A stretch of DNA of 64,000 bases from Candidatus Omnitrophota bacterium. GTDB taxonomy: Bacteria > Omnitrophota > Gorgyraeia > Zapsychrales > Zapsychraceae. The notes below the pieces were generated by a model, which was not told the DNA's origin, searched no databases, and saw nothing but the letters and a program-made list of their open reading frames with translations. Shown here piece after piece: positions 38,531-48,409 of this stretch. The position numbers were made by a program, and so were the translations under genes. Location: positions 744,001 through 808,000 of the forward strand of contig JACKFL010000006.1 in the NCBI GenBank assembly GCA_020632495.1, given 5' to 3'. Position 1 is the first letter of the stretch. Each line of letters opens with the position of its first letter.

Positions 38531-39611
38531 GGCCGAAAATTTTGTATCTGGTGGACAATCTGTTGATTGGCGGCGCGCAAATGCAACTGGCGCGGCTGGT
38601 TCACGGACTGGGAGACCAGGATTTTGATTTGCGTGTCTTAGCCCTGGGCGACACTCATCCGCGTCTAATGCAGATTATCGGTGCCGCCGTGTGGCTGTTT
38701 TCCGATGATGTGCATTGGAAGCCCGGCTTCTGGCTAAGTTATCAAAAGTCCGTCATGCGGTGCGGCCATCAAACCCGACATCGTGCATACCTATCTGAAT
38801 ACTTCAAATGTCTTCGGGCTATACGGCACGACAGTCCAAGGTGCCGATCATCGTGACTTCGCGGCGAGATATGGGGCGCTTCCGGTCACGGCGCATTGCG
38901 GCCATGGAACGCTGGTCCAACAAGTTTTGTCACCGCGTGGTGTGCGTGTCCGAGGCCGTCAAGCAGCAGACCGTGGCCAGCGAGGGCCTTGACCCGGCCA
39001 AGGCCGTGGTGTTGTACAGCGGGGTGGAAGTCCCGGCCGCGCCGGAGCGGGCTGATTCTTGTGGCGGCGCTTTGACGGTCGGCATGGTGGCTTCGGCGGA
39101 CCGGGTGGAGAAAGGGCACATGGATTTCTTGCAGGTGGCATGCGAAGTCCACCGCAAGAACAGGGAAATTCGCTTTGTTATCGTGGGTGACGGGCACTTG
39201 CGGCCGGAGCTGGAGCGCTTCGCGGACCGGGAGGGCATACGGCCGGTTGTTGATTTTCGCGGCCGGTCTTCCGACGTGCCCTCCGAAGTCCGCAAGTTCG
39301 ACATATTTGTCATGCCGTCGCATACGGAAGGATTTTCCAATGCCGTACTGGAGGCAATGGCGATGGGAGTGCCCGTCCTGGCCAATGCCATGGAGGGAAA
39401 CCTCGAGATCATCGATGACGGTGTCAACGGGATGTTGGTTGAGCCCCGGAATACGGCTCAGATGTCCGGAAAGATCCTGGCCAACGCCGGCCGCCGTCCG
39501 GATTTGCGGGCGATGGGAGAGCGGGCCCGGGCCAAGATCGAGGCTCATTTTACACTGAAACATATGGTCGAACGCTATAAAACGTTTTACAATGAACTCC
39601 TGAACGGATAA
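38527..39611 (+). pseudogene. GT4 glycosyltransferase, frame-disrupted near N-terminus
   Basis: Opens MRPKILYLVDNLLIGGAQMQLARLV, loses frame between about 38690 and 38810, then continues cleanly from IIVTSRRDMGRFRS to the end. The later part has RVVCVSEAVKQQTV, AVVLYSGVEVPAAPE, IRFVIVGDGHLRPELE and MPSHTEGFSNAVLEAMAMGVPVLA, the full GT4 donor-binding set. About 360 residues when joined. Its stop shares a base with the next start (TAATG). Confidence 0.82.
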
Positions 39612-40816
39612 TGAAGGCAAAAAAGAAAAAAATCGGATATGTGGTATCGCTGTTTCCCTGCTGGTCGGAAACTTTCATTCTCAATGAAATCATCGAGCTG
39701 AGCAAGGCCGGCTACGACATCACCATTTTCTCCATCCGCAATGATCTGGAGAAGTACACGCAGGAAAAGGCCAAGCCCTACCTGGCCCGTACGCACTATA
39801 TTAAGGTAGGTCGAATGGTGTTGTCCTATTTCCGCTGGCTGCTGCGTAAACCCGGGGTGCTGCTGTCGTGGACTCTCAAAGTCCTATCGGCCAGTCTCGG
39901 CAACGTTCGAATATTTCACAAGAATGTCTGGTGTGTGCTGGTCGCCGCTTATTTTGCCGATCTGGCCCGGGATGAGGAATTGAAGCACCTCCATGCGCAT
40001 TTCGCCACCTATCCGGCCCTGGTGGCCACCGTGATGTCCAAGCTCACCGGGATTGATTACACGCTGACCACCCACGCCCACGACATCTTTCTCGACAAGA
40101 CCTTGTTGCGCGAGAAAATCGGGGCGGCCAAGGCCGTTGCCACGATTTCGCAATACAACCGGCGCTATCTGGCCGAGCATTGCGGTGAGGACATCCTTCC
40201 CAAAATTCATATCGTCCACTGCGGACTGGACCTTTCCGAGTGGGATTACCAGCCGCATCCCAACGGGCATCATCCGCCGTCCATCGTGTGTGTGGGACGG
40301 TTGACCCAGATGAAGGGCTTTGAAAATCTTATCCATGCCCTGAACCTGATCAAGAATGAGCAGGACTTTCGCTGTCACATCGTAGGCGACGGCGATCTGC
40401 GGCCCCGGTTTGAGCAACTGATCGCCGAATACGGACTGGAGGGACGCGTCATCCTGGAAGGGGTCCTCGACAGCGCGGAGGTCCGCAAACGGATCAAGGA
40501 GGCGCACATCTTCGCCGTGCCTTCGGTGTGGGATGACACCGACGGCCAGGACGGTATCCCGTTGGTGCTGATGGAGGCGCTGGCCGTGGGCACGCCGGCC
40601 GTGGCCTCACGCATATCGGGCATACCCGAGCTGGTGATCGACGGGCAGACCGGACTGCTGGCCGAGCCCGGCGATGTGGATGCGTTGGCCGACAAGATCC
40701 GGCATCTGCTTTGCGACAAAGACCTGCGCGCGCGGCTGGCGACGCGGGGACGGGAGCAGATAGAAAGAGAATTCGATATCGCCAAGAACGCCAGACAACT
40801 GGCCAAACTGTTTTAA
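39611..40816 (+). CDS. GT4 glycosyltransferase
   Basis: 401 residues, intact. Start overlaps the previous stop. IGYVVSLFPCWSETFILNEI is typical of colanic-acid-type enzymes (WcaL-like); HLHAHFATYPALVATVMSKLTG, TTHAHDIFLDKT, IHIVHCGLDLSEW, IVCVGRLTQMKGFENLI, VGDGDLRPRFEQL and DGIPLVLMEALAVGTPAVASRI follow. Part of a tightly packed run of glycosyltransferases. Confidence 0.92.
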   Translation: MKAKKKKIGYVVSLFPCWSETFILNEIIELSKAGYDITIFSIRNDLEKYTQEKAKPYLARTHYIKVGRMVLSYFRWLLRKPGVLLSWTLKVLSASLGNVRIFHKNVWCVLVAAYFADLARDEELKHLHAHFATYPALVATVMSKLTGIDYTLTTHAHDIFLDKTLLREKIGAAKAVATISQYNRRYLAEHCGEDILPKIHIVHCGLDLSEWDYQPHPNGHHPPSIVCVGRLTQMKGFENLIHALNLIKNEQDFRCHIVGDGDLRPRFEQLIAEYGLEGRVILEGVLDSAEVRKRIKEAHIFAVPSVWDDTDGQDGIPLVLMEALAVGTPAVASRISGIPELVIDGQTGLLAEPGDVDALADKIRHLLCDKDLRARLATRGREQIEREFDIAKNARQLAKLF

Positions 40817-40824
40817 GGGCACGC

Positions 40825-42972
40825 ATGATGTTGCTATCCATACTCCGTCGCGATTTGTACCCGCGCGCCGCGCGCTGCGCGGTGCCCGTTGTTGTCGGTC
40901 TGCTGGCTATGGCCGTGCCGGCAGCCCACGGAGAGTTGATCAAGATCGAGATTCCTGAGCAGATCAAATCCTACTTGGACGAGCGTCACTATAATCCCGC
41001 GGAGATCGACGGATTGTCGCTGCCGCCGAATACAAATGATCAGCGGACCTATTTTATCGACGGCACCAACGGCAATGATGAGTGGAACGGACTCTTTCCC
41101 CGCCACACGCACGGCGACAACGGTCCCTATAAAACCATCTCCAAGGCGACCGGGCGTTACGACAATCACAAACACGGGGAGCGCGTACTGATTCGCGGAG
41201 GCTACTACCGGGAGGGATTCGGACTGGGAAATTTGACCGGGACGGCGGATGAAGATCATGTGACGACCTTCGCTCCTTATGGCGACGGCGAAGTGGTCCT
41301 CGATCTCAGCGACACCAAGGGCCTGGATGAATTCACCGTTTTTGACGGCGACGTCTGGATGGCCAAGGTCAACGAGAATTGGTTTGCCCATCCGAAAAGC
41401 AATGTCGACTGGGCCGTGATGGACTGGAATCATCGCTGCTGTCGTGAGGCCATAGGATATAACGGAACGGACAATGGGAAAAAAAGCGGCCGGACGGCAC
41501 AGCTCGTTGATTCATCCAAAGATTTCGCTGAGTACAAGAAGGAGCACGGAAAGGGGCGGACGGATTTTATCGGAGCCACCGTATGGAATATTACCGACGG
41601 CTCCTGGGCCAAGGTGACCTCAGTGGCCACTACGCAAAAGAAGAACGACACGCTGAATTTGACGCCGTTGACCGGCGGGCAGAGCAATGTCTTCAATCCG
41701 GGGGATGAATACGCGGTTTACCAGTTGGATAGCGATGGGAAGTTTGCCAATGTCAAAGACACCTTTTACATCAAATCGGTCAACGGCGAACCGCGTACCC
41801 GCCACATCATCGCCAACAGCTCAGACTGGGACAACAGCCGCGTGCCCATTTATCTATCCGGCAAGAATTTTTACTTTTACGGGCTAACCATCGTAGGCGC
41901 GCCTTCGATCGGCGTGATGACCCTGGGCGACGAACAGAGCGTCGTCTTTGAGAAATGCCGGTTTCTGTTCACGGGAAAACACGGTACATCACAGTTCGGT
42001 AAAAATATCAAGTCGGTTAAGTGGCTGAAGAACTTCTTCTACGCGACCGTTATGATGAACTGGCCGCGGGGCAATACATGGGGCGGGAACGGAGGTTGGC
42101 CGAACTCGGTGGCATCGGCGCGTGTGGAGAACTCCGAAATGTCGGGAAATATCGTCATGAACGGCGGCGGTGAGGGCATGAATAACGTGGCCCTTTTCCG
42201 GGACAACATTATTGTCGATAACTACAGCATGAATGTGTACTTGGGAGACATTCCGAATATCGAAGGCGGCTTTGAAATTTCACACAACGATGTGATCTTC
42301 ACCGGTTATCGTGAGGAGGATGCCCTCGACCGGTTTTATCTGGACGGGTATTACAACGGGTATCAACGCAATTATGTCAAAATGCATCCCAACGGGATTA
42401 CCATCGGGCTGGAAAAAAGCGGCGGGACCGCGCCGCCGGGCGGATTTCATATCCATCACAACAATGTGATCGGTTGTTGGAACGGGATTAACGGGTATTT
42501 CGAGGTTCCGACTGCCGGTTATCAGAATTCGATTATTGAAGACAACACCGTGGTCCTGATGACGGCCCAGGACCGTAAGTGGCTGTTGTATTTCGACAGC
42601 GCCGGTATGCAGCTGCGGGCCCGCAAAGGGGCGGACTTCAATACAGTGATCCGGCGAAACCGGGTTATCGGCGCGGACAATACCGACGGACGGCATCATC
42701 TGGTTTACATCCGCGGGACCGATTTCGATGTCCTGGACGTCGATCACAACATCTATTCCTTCCCGGGGCACGATTCCTTCAGAACCGATAAGGGGATCAA
42801 GAATTTTGGACAGTGGCAGAAACTGACCGGTTACGACCGGAATTCCGTATTCACCGAGGACGCCGGACTGGTGGGACAGGATTGGTCGGACTCCTCCAAG
42901 ATATTCCGCAAGCATTTGCAGGTGCGGGAAGGTGCGGACCAGGAGCAGGGGATCGGGGCAGGATCAAAATAG
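40825..42972 (+). CDS. exported right-handed beta-helix protein
   Basis: 715 residues from ATG 40825. Signal peptide (cleavage near AHG-ELI). TYFIDGTNGNDEWNGLFP with GPYKTISKATG is the opening of DUF1565-type parallel beta-helix proteins. Short repeating strands follow (FYFYGLTIVGAPSIGV, FEISHNDVIFTG, FHIHHNNVIGCWNGI, SIIEDNTVVLM). Such folds are common in polysaccharide lyases, hydrolases and epimerases. Its place among synthesis genes suggests a periplasmic polymer-modifying or trimming enzyme, as with alginate AlgG. Catalytic residues cannot be assigned. Confidence 0.82.
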   Translation: MMLLSILRRDLYPRAARCAVPVVVGLLAMAVPAAHGELIKIEIPEQIKSYLDERHYNPAEIDGLSLPPNTNDQRTYFIDGTNGNDEWNGLFPRHTHGDNGPYKTISKATGRYDNHKHGERVLIRGGYYREGFGLGNLTGTADEDHVTTFAPYGDGEVVLDLSDTKGLDEFTVFDGDVWMAKVNENWFAHPKSNVDWAVMDWNHRCCREAIGYNGTDNGKKSGRTAQLVDSSKDFAEYKKEHGKGRTDFIGATVWNITDGSWAKVTSVATTQKKNDTLNLTPLTGGQSNVFNPGDEYAVYQLDSDGKFANVKDTFYIKSVNGEPRTRHIIANSSDWDNSRVPIYLSGKNFYFYGLTIVGAPSIGVMTLGDEQSVVFEKCRFLFTGKHGTSQFGKNIKSVKWLKNFFYATVMMNWPRGNTWGGNGGWPNSVASARVENSEMSGNIVMNGGGEGMNNVALFRDNIIVDNYSMNVYLGDIPNIEGGFEISHNDVIFTGYREEDALDRFYLDGYYNGYQRNYVKMHPNGITIGLEKSGGTAPPGGFHIHHNNVIGCWNGINGYFEVPTAGYQNSIIEDNTVVLMTAQDRKWLLYFDSAGMQLRARKGADFNTVIRRNRVIGADNTDGRHHLVYIRGTDFDVLDVDHNIYSFPGHDSFRTDKGIKNFGQWQKLTGYDRNSVFTEDAGLVGQDWSDSSKIFRKHLQVREGADQEQGIGAGSK

Positions 42973-43528
42973 GTATATGCGTGTATGTGTATATGCGTTT
43001 ATGCGGGGTGTTCCCGTTGTTTCAGGAATAAACAGGGTCTGAAATTCTATGTCACAAAAAGTACGTACCCACAAGGATCTCGAAATCTGGAAAAAAGGCA
43101 TAGATCTCGTTACAGAAGTTTACAAAGTCACTAAACAGTACCCAAAGGAAGAGCAGTATGGCCTATGTTCTCAAATGCAGCGTGCGGCAGTGTCGTATAC
43201 GAGTAATATTGCCGAGGGTGCGGCTCGAAGTTCGGTCTCGGAATACGTAAGATACCTGTACATCGCCATGGGATCGCTGTCGGAGTTGGAGACCCAGGTA
43301 ATAATATCCGTAAACCTGGAATATATGGATTCCGGAGAGGACATCCTAGAGCATATTGAACATTTACGAAGGATGACTCTCAATTTTATTAAGTATCTTA
43401 AAGACAAATCATAAGCCATGCACACAGATGTCAATATTGCCAACTCGGTCAATGATGTCGGGTCGCACATCCTGATCAGGCGGATGGATAAAGACCCATA
43501 CACACATATACGCATATACGCATACACC
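42972..43528. mobile_element. inverted-repeat element carrying an S23-like gene
   Basis: A left arm at 42973-43006 (GGTATATGCGTGTATG...) and a right arm at 43495-43528 (...ATACGCATACACC) are imperfect inverse copies, about 29 of 34 positions by eye, rich in alternating purine-pyrimidine. They enclose one four-helix-bundle gene. The element spans exactly from the stop codon of the beta-helix gene to four bases before the next start codon, as expected for an insertion between genes of one operon. Confidence 0.6.
43049..43414 (+). CDS. four-helix-bundle protein, 23S-IVS/Avd family
   Basis: 121 residues, the family's usual length. HKDLEIWKKGIDLVTEVYKVTKQYPKEEQYGL is the signature start; QMQRAAVSYTSNIAEGAARSS is the conserved turn; EYVRYLYIAMGSLSELETQVII and LEHIEHLRRMTLNFIKYL complete the helices. 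These proteins are encoded in 23S rRNA intervening sequences, and related Avd proteins work with diversity-generating retroelements. No reverse transcriptase or variable repeat is present here. Likely the cargo of the surrounding inverted-repeat element. Confidence 0.9.
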   Translation: MSQKVRTHKDLEIWKKGIDLVTEVYKVTKQYPKEEQYGLCSQMQRAAVSYTSNIAEGAARSSVSEYVRYLYIAMGSLSELETQVIISVNLEYMDSGEDILEHIEHLRRMTLNFIKYLKDKS

Positions 43529-43532
43529 AAAT

Positions 43533-44648
43533 ATGCCGATTAAGACGCTATTTATCATCTGGAGCCTCGAACGCGGCGGGGCTGAGCGTTTTCTGGCGGG
43601 ACTGTTGGAACATCTCGATCGCAGCAAGTTTGATCCGACTTTATGCTGCCTGAACTGGAAAGGGGAATGGGCGGCACCGCTGGAGGCCAAGGGGCTTAAG
43701 GTGATTGCCCTGGAAAAAAAGGGGGGGCTTGATCTGGACGCCTTTCGCCGGTTGAAGAATATAATTAAGGAAGGCGAATATCATATCGTAAACACCCACC
43801 TGTGGGCCGCGGACGTGATGGGCCGGGTTGCCGCTTTTCAGTGCGGGATTCCGGTCGTTGTCTCCACCGCGCAGAACGTGGATGTATGGAAGAAGTGGCA
43901 TCACCGGGCCGTCGACCGGTGGCTGGCCGGCCGGACCGATCAATTGATCGCGGTTTCCGCGGCGGTTAAGGAATATTATCATCACTGCGTGGGGTTTCCG
44001 GAAGAAAAGATTACGGTCATCCCCAACGCCATCGATGTGGAGCGTTACCGGGACCCGGGCGACATCGGTTATTTGTATGAGGAACTGGAGGTCGGGGCCG
44101 AGGATTTCATTCTTGCCTGCGTCGGACGCCTGAACCATCAGAAAGGGCATCCGTACCTCTTCCAGGCGATGAAAGAATTGTCCGGCACGCTGCCGGAACT
44201 CAGGATTCTGATTGTGGGGGAAGGCGAAGACAGGACGCGCCTGGAAGCCATGGCCAATGAACTCGGGATCATGCCGATGCTGCGATTCACCGGGCAACGC
44301 GCGGATATCCCTGCGCTTTTACAACTGGTCGACGCGCTGATCCTGCCGTCCGTATTCGAGGGGCTGCCTTTGTGTGTGCTGGAAGCCATGGCCGCGGCCC
44401 GGCCGGTCATCGCGACCGATGTCGGAGGAACGGCCGAACTGGCCGTGGACGGTGAAACCGCCTTTATCGTACCACCGCGGCGGCCGGAGGCGCTGAAGGA
44501 TGCTATACTCCGTTTACGGCGGCTGCCCGACGGCGGCCAAAGCATGGGCGCGCGCGGTCGCGAAGTGGTGGGGCGGGAATTTTCAATTCAGAATAGTACG
44601 AAGAAAACAGAAAAACTATTTACGGCATTGCTAAAAGGTAAATTATGA
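43533..44648 (+). CDS. GT4 glycosyltransferase
   Basis: 371 residues. TLFIIWSLERGGAERFLAGLLEHL, VNTHLWAADVMGRVAA, LIAVSAAVKEYY, ITVIPNAIDVERY, LACVGRLNHQKGHPYLF, ILIVGEGEDRTRLEA, PSVFEGLPLCVLEAMAAARPVIATDVGG: complete GT-B/GT4 set. Starts five bases past the inverted-repeat element, so its ribosome-binding site may lie inside the element. Stop overlaps the polymerase start (ATGA). Confidence 0.92.
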   Translation: MPIKTLFIIWSLERGGAERFLAGLLEHLDRSKFDPTLCCLNWKGEWAAPLEAKGLKVIALEKKGGLDLDAFRRLKNIIKEGEYHIVNTHLWAADVMGRVAAFQCGIPVVVSTAQNVDVWKKWHHRAVDRWLAGRTDQLIAVSAAVKEYYHHCVGFPEEKITVIPNAIDVERYRDPGDIGYLYEELEVGAEDFILACVGRLNHQKGHPYLFQAMKELSGTLPELRILIVGEGEDRTRLEAMANELGIMPMLRFTGQRADIPALLQLVDALILPSVFEGLPLCVLEAMAAARPVIATDVGGTAELAVDGETAFIVPPRRPEALKDAILRLRRLPDGGQSMGARGREVVGREFSIQNSTKKTEKLFTALLKGKL

Positions 44649-46117
44649 AATTCAAATATTTAGTGATTCTCAGCCTGATCTTTTATTTGCCACTCCAATT
44701 AAAGCTTCCCAACTGGCCACATTTTCCAGCGATAAATATACTTGCCCTGTTCATGTTAGGAGTAATGGCTACATCGCGCAACCCCGGCTTCAAACGGCCT
44801 GCCTTCGAGACTCCGCTGATAATATTTCTTGTAATTTGGACCATGTCTTTTATCTATGCATGTATGTTTACAGACGGGATGCCCCGCATGGAAATTGCCC
44901 GTGAATTTAAACGGTTATTCTTATTGCCATGGGTATATTTTATCATTTCCCGATGTATTGCAGACAAACGTGAGCTTTATATTTATTTAATTGGGGTCTT
45001 ACTTTGCTTGATGCTTTGCGGTCAAAATACGTATTATAACGGTGTGTTGGCGGGCGCGAATTTCGCTCTGCATAAACGTTCAAGTGGTCCATTCGGCTGG
45101 GGTTGGCGAGCATCTGACATCGCCGGTGGATTTTTGGCCACGTTTACGCCCTTATTGATTGCCTATTTCTTTTTTGTTCGCAAACCGCTTTTAAAATTCA
45201 TAAGCGCTATCGGTGTGGGATTGTGTGGTTTGGGACTAATGACAACATATTCCCGAGGTTCAATGATGGCATTACTTTTTGCCTGTTTGGGAATGATTTT
45301 TGTGGGGTCACGTCAGTTGGCAAAAGCTTCAAAGATTAACTTCTTAGTTATTTTTATCGGTCTGGTAATCGGTGGCGTTATGTGGAAGGCTTGGGTTCCT
45401 CCATCGATTATTGCGCGGGTTGAGGGGACGATTGTCGCTGATGAGGATGATATGGAGTTTGTAGACGCATCACTTACGGATGAGACCGGTGAAAGTGTAT
45501 TGGATTTAAGTTCTCAGTTGAGAATGCATGCATGGAGACAGGGGTTGAGTTTTTTTACTACACATCCTCTTACCGGGATCGGATTTCGACAGGTGCAATT
45601 TCAACTCGGACATGATCCGCATAATGGATTTGTATTGATTGCGGCAGAAATGGGTATCCTGGGAATCATGGTGTTTATATGGTTAATATTTGCTGTGACA
45701 TGGCAAGCCTTTCGACTTATTAATACGGACTTCAATTATATAGGTGTTGGTGCTGTGGGGATGATGATAGGTTTTGTTGTAGTAAATATGTTCTATGCGA
45801 ATTTCTTTCGGGACAATGTGGTGGGTACTTTCTGGATAGTTCTGGCCTTGCTGGCGGCAGCAAATTCTTTTTATGCGAATGGGGAAAGCGGTGAAGTGGT
45901 TGGTGAAACGGATCCGACACAGAACAAAATGAGCTATGCAGAATACCGTAAGCGCTATTTGCAGAGTGTTCTTCTTGCGCTGACACTAGTCGTTGCTGGT
46001 ATTGTGTCCGTCGCCATGTTCTGCCGACTGCCCGAACGTACCGGCGTCGCGTCGGTTTTCCGTGCGACCCCGGTGTCGCTCGGAGGTAACCAAGGGAAGG
46101 AGCTCATCGCCGGATGA
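44645..46117 (+). CDS. O-antigen ligase/polymerase-type membrane protein (Wzy-like)
   Basis: 490 residues, about eleven membrane segments and one large periplasmic loop (about 265-325). The loop leads into QLRMHAWRQGLSFFTTHPLTGIGFRQVQFQ and DPHNGFVLIAAEMGILG, the pattern of the WaaL/Wzy family (PF04932 by memory) with the conserved His. Polymerises lipid-linked repeat units in the periplasm. Visibly richer in A/T than neighbouring genes, common for wzy. Overlaps neighbours at both ends by ATGA. Confidence 0.88.
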   Translation: MKFKYLVILSLIFYLPLQLKLPNWPHFPAINILALFMLGVMATSRNPGFKRPAFETPLIIFLVIWTMSFIYACMFTDGMPRMEIAREFKRLFLLPWVYFIISRCIADKRELYIYLIGVLLCLMLCGQNTYYNGVLAGANFALHKRSSGPFGWGWRASDIAGGFLATFTPLLIAYFFFVRKPLLKFISAIGVGLCGLGLMTTYSRGSMMALLFACLGMIFVGSRQLAKASKINFLVIFIGLVIGGVMWKAWVPPSIIARVEGTIVADEDDMEFVDASLTDETGESVLDLSSQLRMHAWRQGLSFFTTHPLTGIGFRQVQFQLGHDPHNGFVLIAAEMGILGIMVFIWLIFAVTWQAFRLINTDFNYIGVGAVGMMIGFVVVNMFYANFFRDNVVGTFWIVLALLAAANSFYANGESGEVVGETDPTQNKMSYAEYRKRYLQSVLLALTLVVAGIVSVAMFCRLPERTGVASVFRATPVSLGGNQGKELIAG

Positions 46118-47265
46118 GGGTCCCCAGTCCCATTAAGGTTCTGTTTGTCCATCCCAATAACAAACTGACGGGGCAGGAATTCTCGCTGTTGGAGCGGATG
46201 ATCGGTCTGCGCCGCATCGGTGGGACCGAGTGTGCCCTTTTGCTTCCCGAGGAGGGCGATTTCAGTGCCTTGGTGAAGAAGGAGGATTTTTCGGTTCGGC
46301 ACATTCCCATGCCGCGTTTGAAAAAGCTCAATCCGGTCCCGTACTTGAAGACGGTGTTTGCCGTAAAGAAATTGATTCAGACGGACGGTATTCATGTGGT
46401 GCATTGTTCGGGTATTTATCCGAATCAATTCTGCCTGCCGGCGGCGCGAATGAGCGATGTGCCGGTCATCGGCCAGGTGACAACGACCGTGTACAATGAC
46501 TATGACATCAGTTCCAATTTTGTTTCCAAGATCGATTTGCTGATTACCTGTTCACTGGCCGCGAAAAAACATTTGGAAGGCATCCCCGAGCTGGCGACCG
46601 GCCTGAAGCCGGAGAATATCCACTGCGTCTACGATGGGATTTCCGAAAACACGCACAAGTTCACCGACGAACAGATCGCGGTCCTGCGCGCCGAGTTCGG
46701 TATCGCCGAGGATGATCAGGTGGTGGGCCAGCTTTCCGAAGTGATCCCTCGTAAGGGGTGCGAGTATTTTGTCGAGATGGCGCGCGAGGTCAAGCAGGCG
46801 CTGCCCAAAACAAAGTTTCTCATCATCGGCAAAAGCCATCGGGATGAGTACGAAGAGAATTTGCGCCGGAGCATTGCCGAACACGGACTGGAAAAGGATG
46901 TCCTGCTGACGGGGTTTCGCAAAGACTTTTACGCCTTTCTGCAGTTGATGGACGTCAGTGTCCTGGCCTCGCTTGCCGAAGGGTTAGGCCGGGTCATTGT
47001 GGAATCGCAATATATGGAGAAGCCGATGGTGGCTACCGCCGTCTCGGGAAACGTCGAGGCTATCGAGGACGGTAAGAGCGGATTTCTGGTGCCGCCTGAG
47101 GACCCGTCCGCGCTGGCGGACAAGGTCATCCGGCTACTCAAGGACGAAGAGCTGCGCCGCAAGTTGGGTGCCAGCGGTTACCTTTCCGCCAAGAACAAGT
47201 TCAGCATCGACGGCCACGCGGCCGCTTTGCGGGAAATTTATGTAACGCTGTTGAAGTCGTTATAA
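46114..47265 (+). CDS. GT4 glycosyltransferase
   Basis: 383 residues. KVLFVHPNNKLTGQEFSLLERM start, HVVHCSGIYPNQFCLPAARM, LLITCSLAAKKHLEG, IHCVYDGISENTHKF, VVGQLSEVIPRKGCEYFVEMA, FLIIGKSHRDEYEENL, LASLAEGLGRVIVESQYMEKPMVATAVSG. The donor site has E in VIVESQ. Coupled to the polymerase gene upstream. Confidence 0.9.
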   Translation: MRVPSPIKVLFVHPNNKLTGQEFSLLERMIGLRRIGGTECALLLPEEGDFSALVKKEDFSVRHIPMPRLKKLNPVPYLKTVFAVKKLIQTDGIHVVHCSGIYPNQFCLPAARMSDVPVIGQVTTTVYNDYDISSNFVSKIDLLITCSLAAKKHLEGIPELATGLKPENIHCVYDGISENTHKFTDEQIAVLRAEFGIAEDDQVVGQLSEVIPRKGCEYFVEMAREVKQALPKTKFLIIGKSHRDEYEENLRRSIAEHGLEKDVLLTGFRKDFYAFLQLMDVSVLASLAEGLGRVIVESQYMEKPMVATAVSGNVEAIEDGKSGFLVPPEDPSALADKVIRLLKDEELRRKLGASGYLSAKNKFSIDGHAAALREIYVTLLKSL

Positions 47266-47290
47266 TCGACTGAGAAGGAATTTTCAAGCC

Positions 47291-48409
47291 GTGACTACGG
47301 ACAAGGTGATATTACAATTTTCATGCATGCATTCGACCAAATACGGGGCCGTGGAGGCATATTTCCGGGAGTCGGTCAAGTACTGCCGTGAAAAGGGATA
47401 TCTTACAGTCCTGCAGTACGAATCGATGCCGCAGTCCGCGGATTATTTGAAGGATTTAAGCCGACTGGACGCGCGGATCCTGGTCAGGCCCGTCCCGCTG
47501 TCGGTATTCGGCGCTTATACGACCGTGCGTCAGGTGCTGCGTGAAGTTCGGCCGGTTTTAGTGCATGCTCATTTTGCCGAACGCTTTGTCAAGATGTGGA
47601 TCCCGTTGCTCGCGCGGCGGGCGGGGGTGGCGCGCACGCTGTGCTCGGTCCACAATATCCCGGAATACAAAGGGAAGACCTGGGCGCGGCATATTTATAA
47701 CTTGTACGACAAGGTGCTGGCGGTCAGCAAGGCGGCGGAGGACGGCTGCCTGACAGGCGGAGTGGACACCGACAGGCTGGTCACACATTATCTCGGTCTT
47801 TTCGGCGAGCGGAAACGCTCGGCGGAACTGCGTCAGACACACCGGAGCCGTATGCAGATCCCGGATAATGCCGTGGTCATCGCGTGCATCGCGTTTGATA
47901 CTCCCTTCAAAGGCTTGGACCTGCTTCTCAAGGCGTTTCAACTGGCCGGCCGTAACGAATCCGGGTTGCATCTTGTTCAGATCGGTGTCGATCCCGAACA
48001 ATCCCGGCTGCCTGCGCTGGCCGCCGAACTGGGTATCGCCGACCGGGTCCATTGGGCCGGGATCATCGATGAGGGCTGGCGGGTGCTGAATGCCGCCGAC
48101 ATCTATATGCAACCGTCGCGTTTTTCGGAAGGACTCGGTCTGGCGATCGTTGAGGCCATGGCCTTGCGCCTGCCGGTGATCGGAACGAACATCGGCGGCA
48201 TCCCCGAGGCGGTTATCGACGGAGAAACCGGGATAATAACGGAGCCGGACGCAGAAAAGCTGGCCGGCGCCATAAACGGCATGCTGTCGGACCGTGAGAC
48301 CTGGATGCGGATGGGCGAGGCCGGCTACGAGCGCTACCGCAAGGTCTTTGACGGACCGCATTCGGTCAGTCAGCTTGTCGATCAGTATTATTTTGCCGAT
48401 GAGCAGTAA
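47291..48409 (+). CDS. GT4 glycosyltransferase
   Basis: 372 residues. GTG 47291 follows GAAGGAA; no ATG alternative keeps the Rossmann start ILQFSCMHSTKYGAVEAYFRE. Later blocks: VHAHFAERFVKMW, TLCSVHNIPEYKG, VLAVSKAAEDG, IACIAFDTPFKGLDLLLKAF, LVQIGVDPEQSRLPAL, PSRFSEGLGLAIVEAMALRLPVIGTNIGG. The usual GR in the glycine loop is replaced by FDTPFKG. The end overlaps the following GT2 by 11 bases. Confidence 0.9.
   Translation: MTTDKVILQFSCMHSTKYGAVEAYFRESVKYCREKGYLTVLQYESMPQSADYLKDLSRLDARILVRPVPLSVFGAYTTVRQVLREVRPVLVHAHFAERFVKMWIPLLARRAGVARTLCSVHNIPEYKGKTWARHIYNLYDKVLAVSKAAEDGCLTGGVDTDRLVTHYLGLFGERKRSAELRQTHRSRMQIPDNAVVIACIAFDTPFKGLDLLLKAFQLAGRNESGLHLVQIGVDPEQSRLPALAAELGIADRVHWAGIIDEGWRVLNAADIYMQPSRFSEGLGLAIVEAMALRLPVIGTNIGGIPEAVIDGETGIITEPDAEKLAGAINGMLSDRETWMRMGEAGYERYRKVFDGPHSVSQLVDQYYFADEQ

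Noticed and set aside
43049..43414. Diversity-generating retroelement accessory gene (avd)
   Set aside because: The protein is of the related fold, but no reverse transcriptase or template/variable repeat pair is present nearby.
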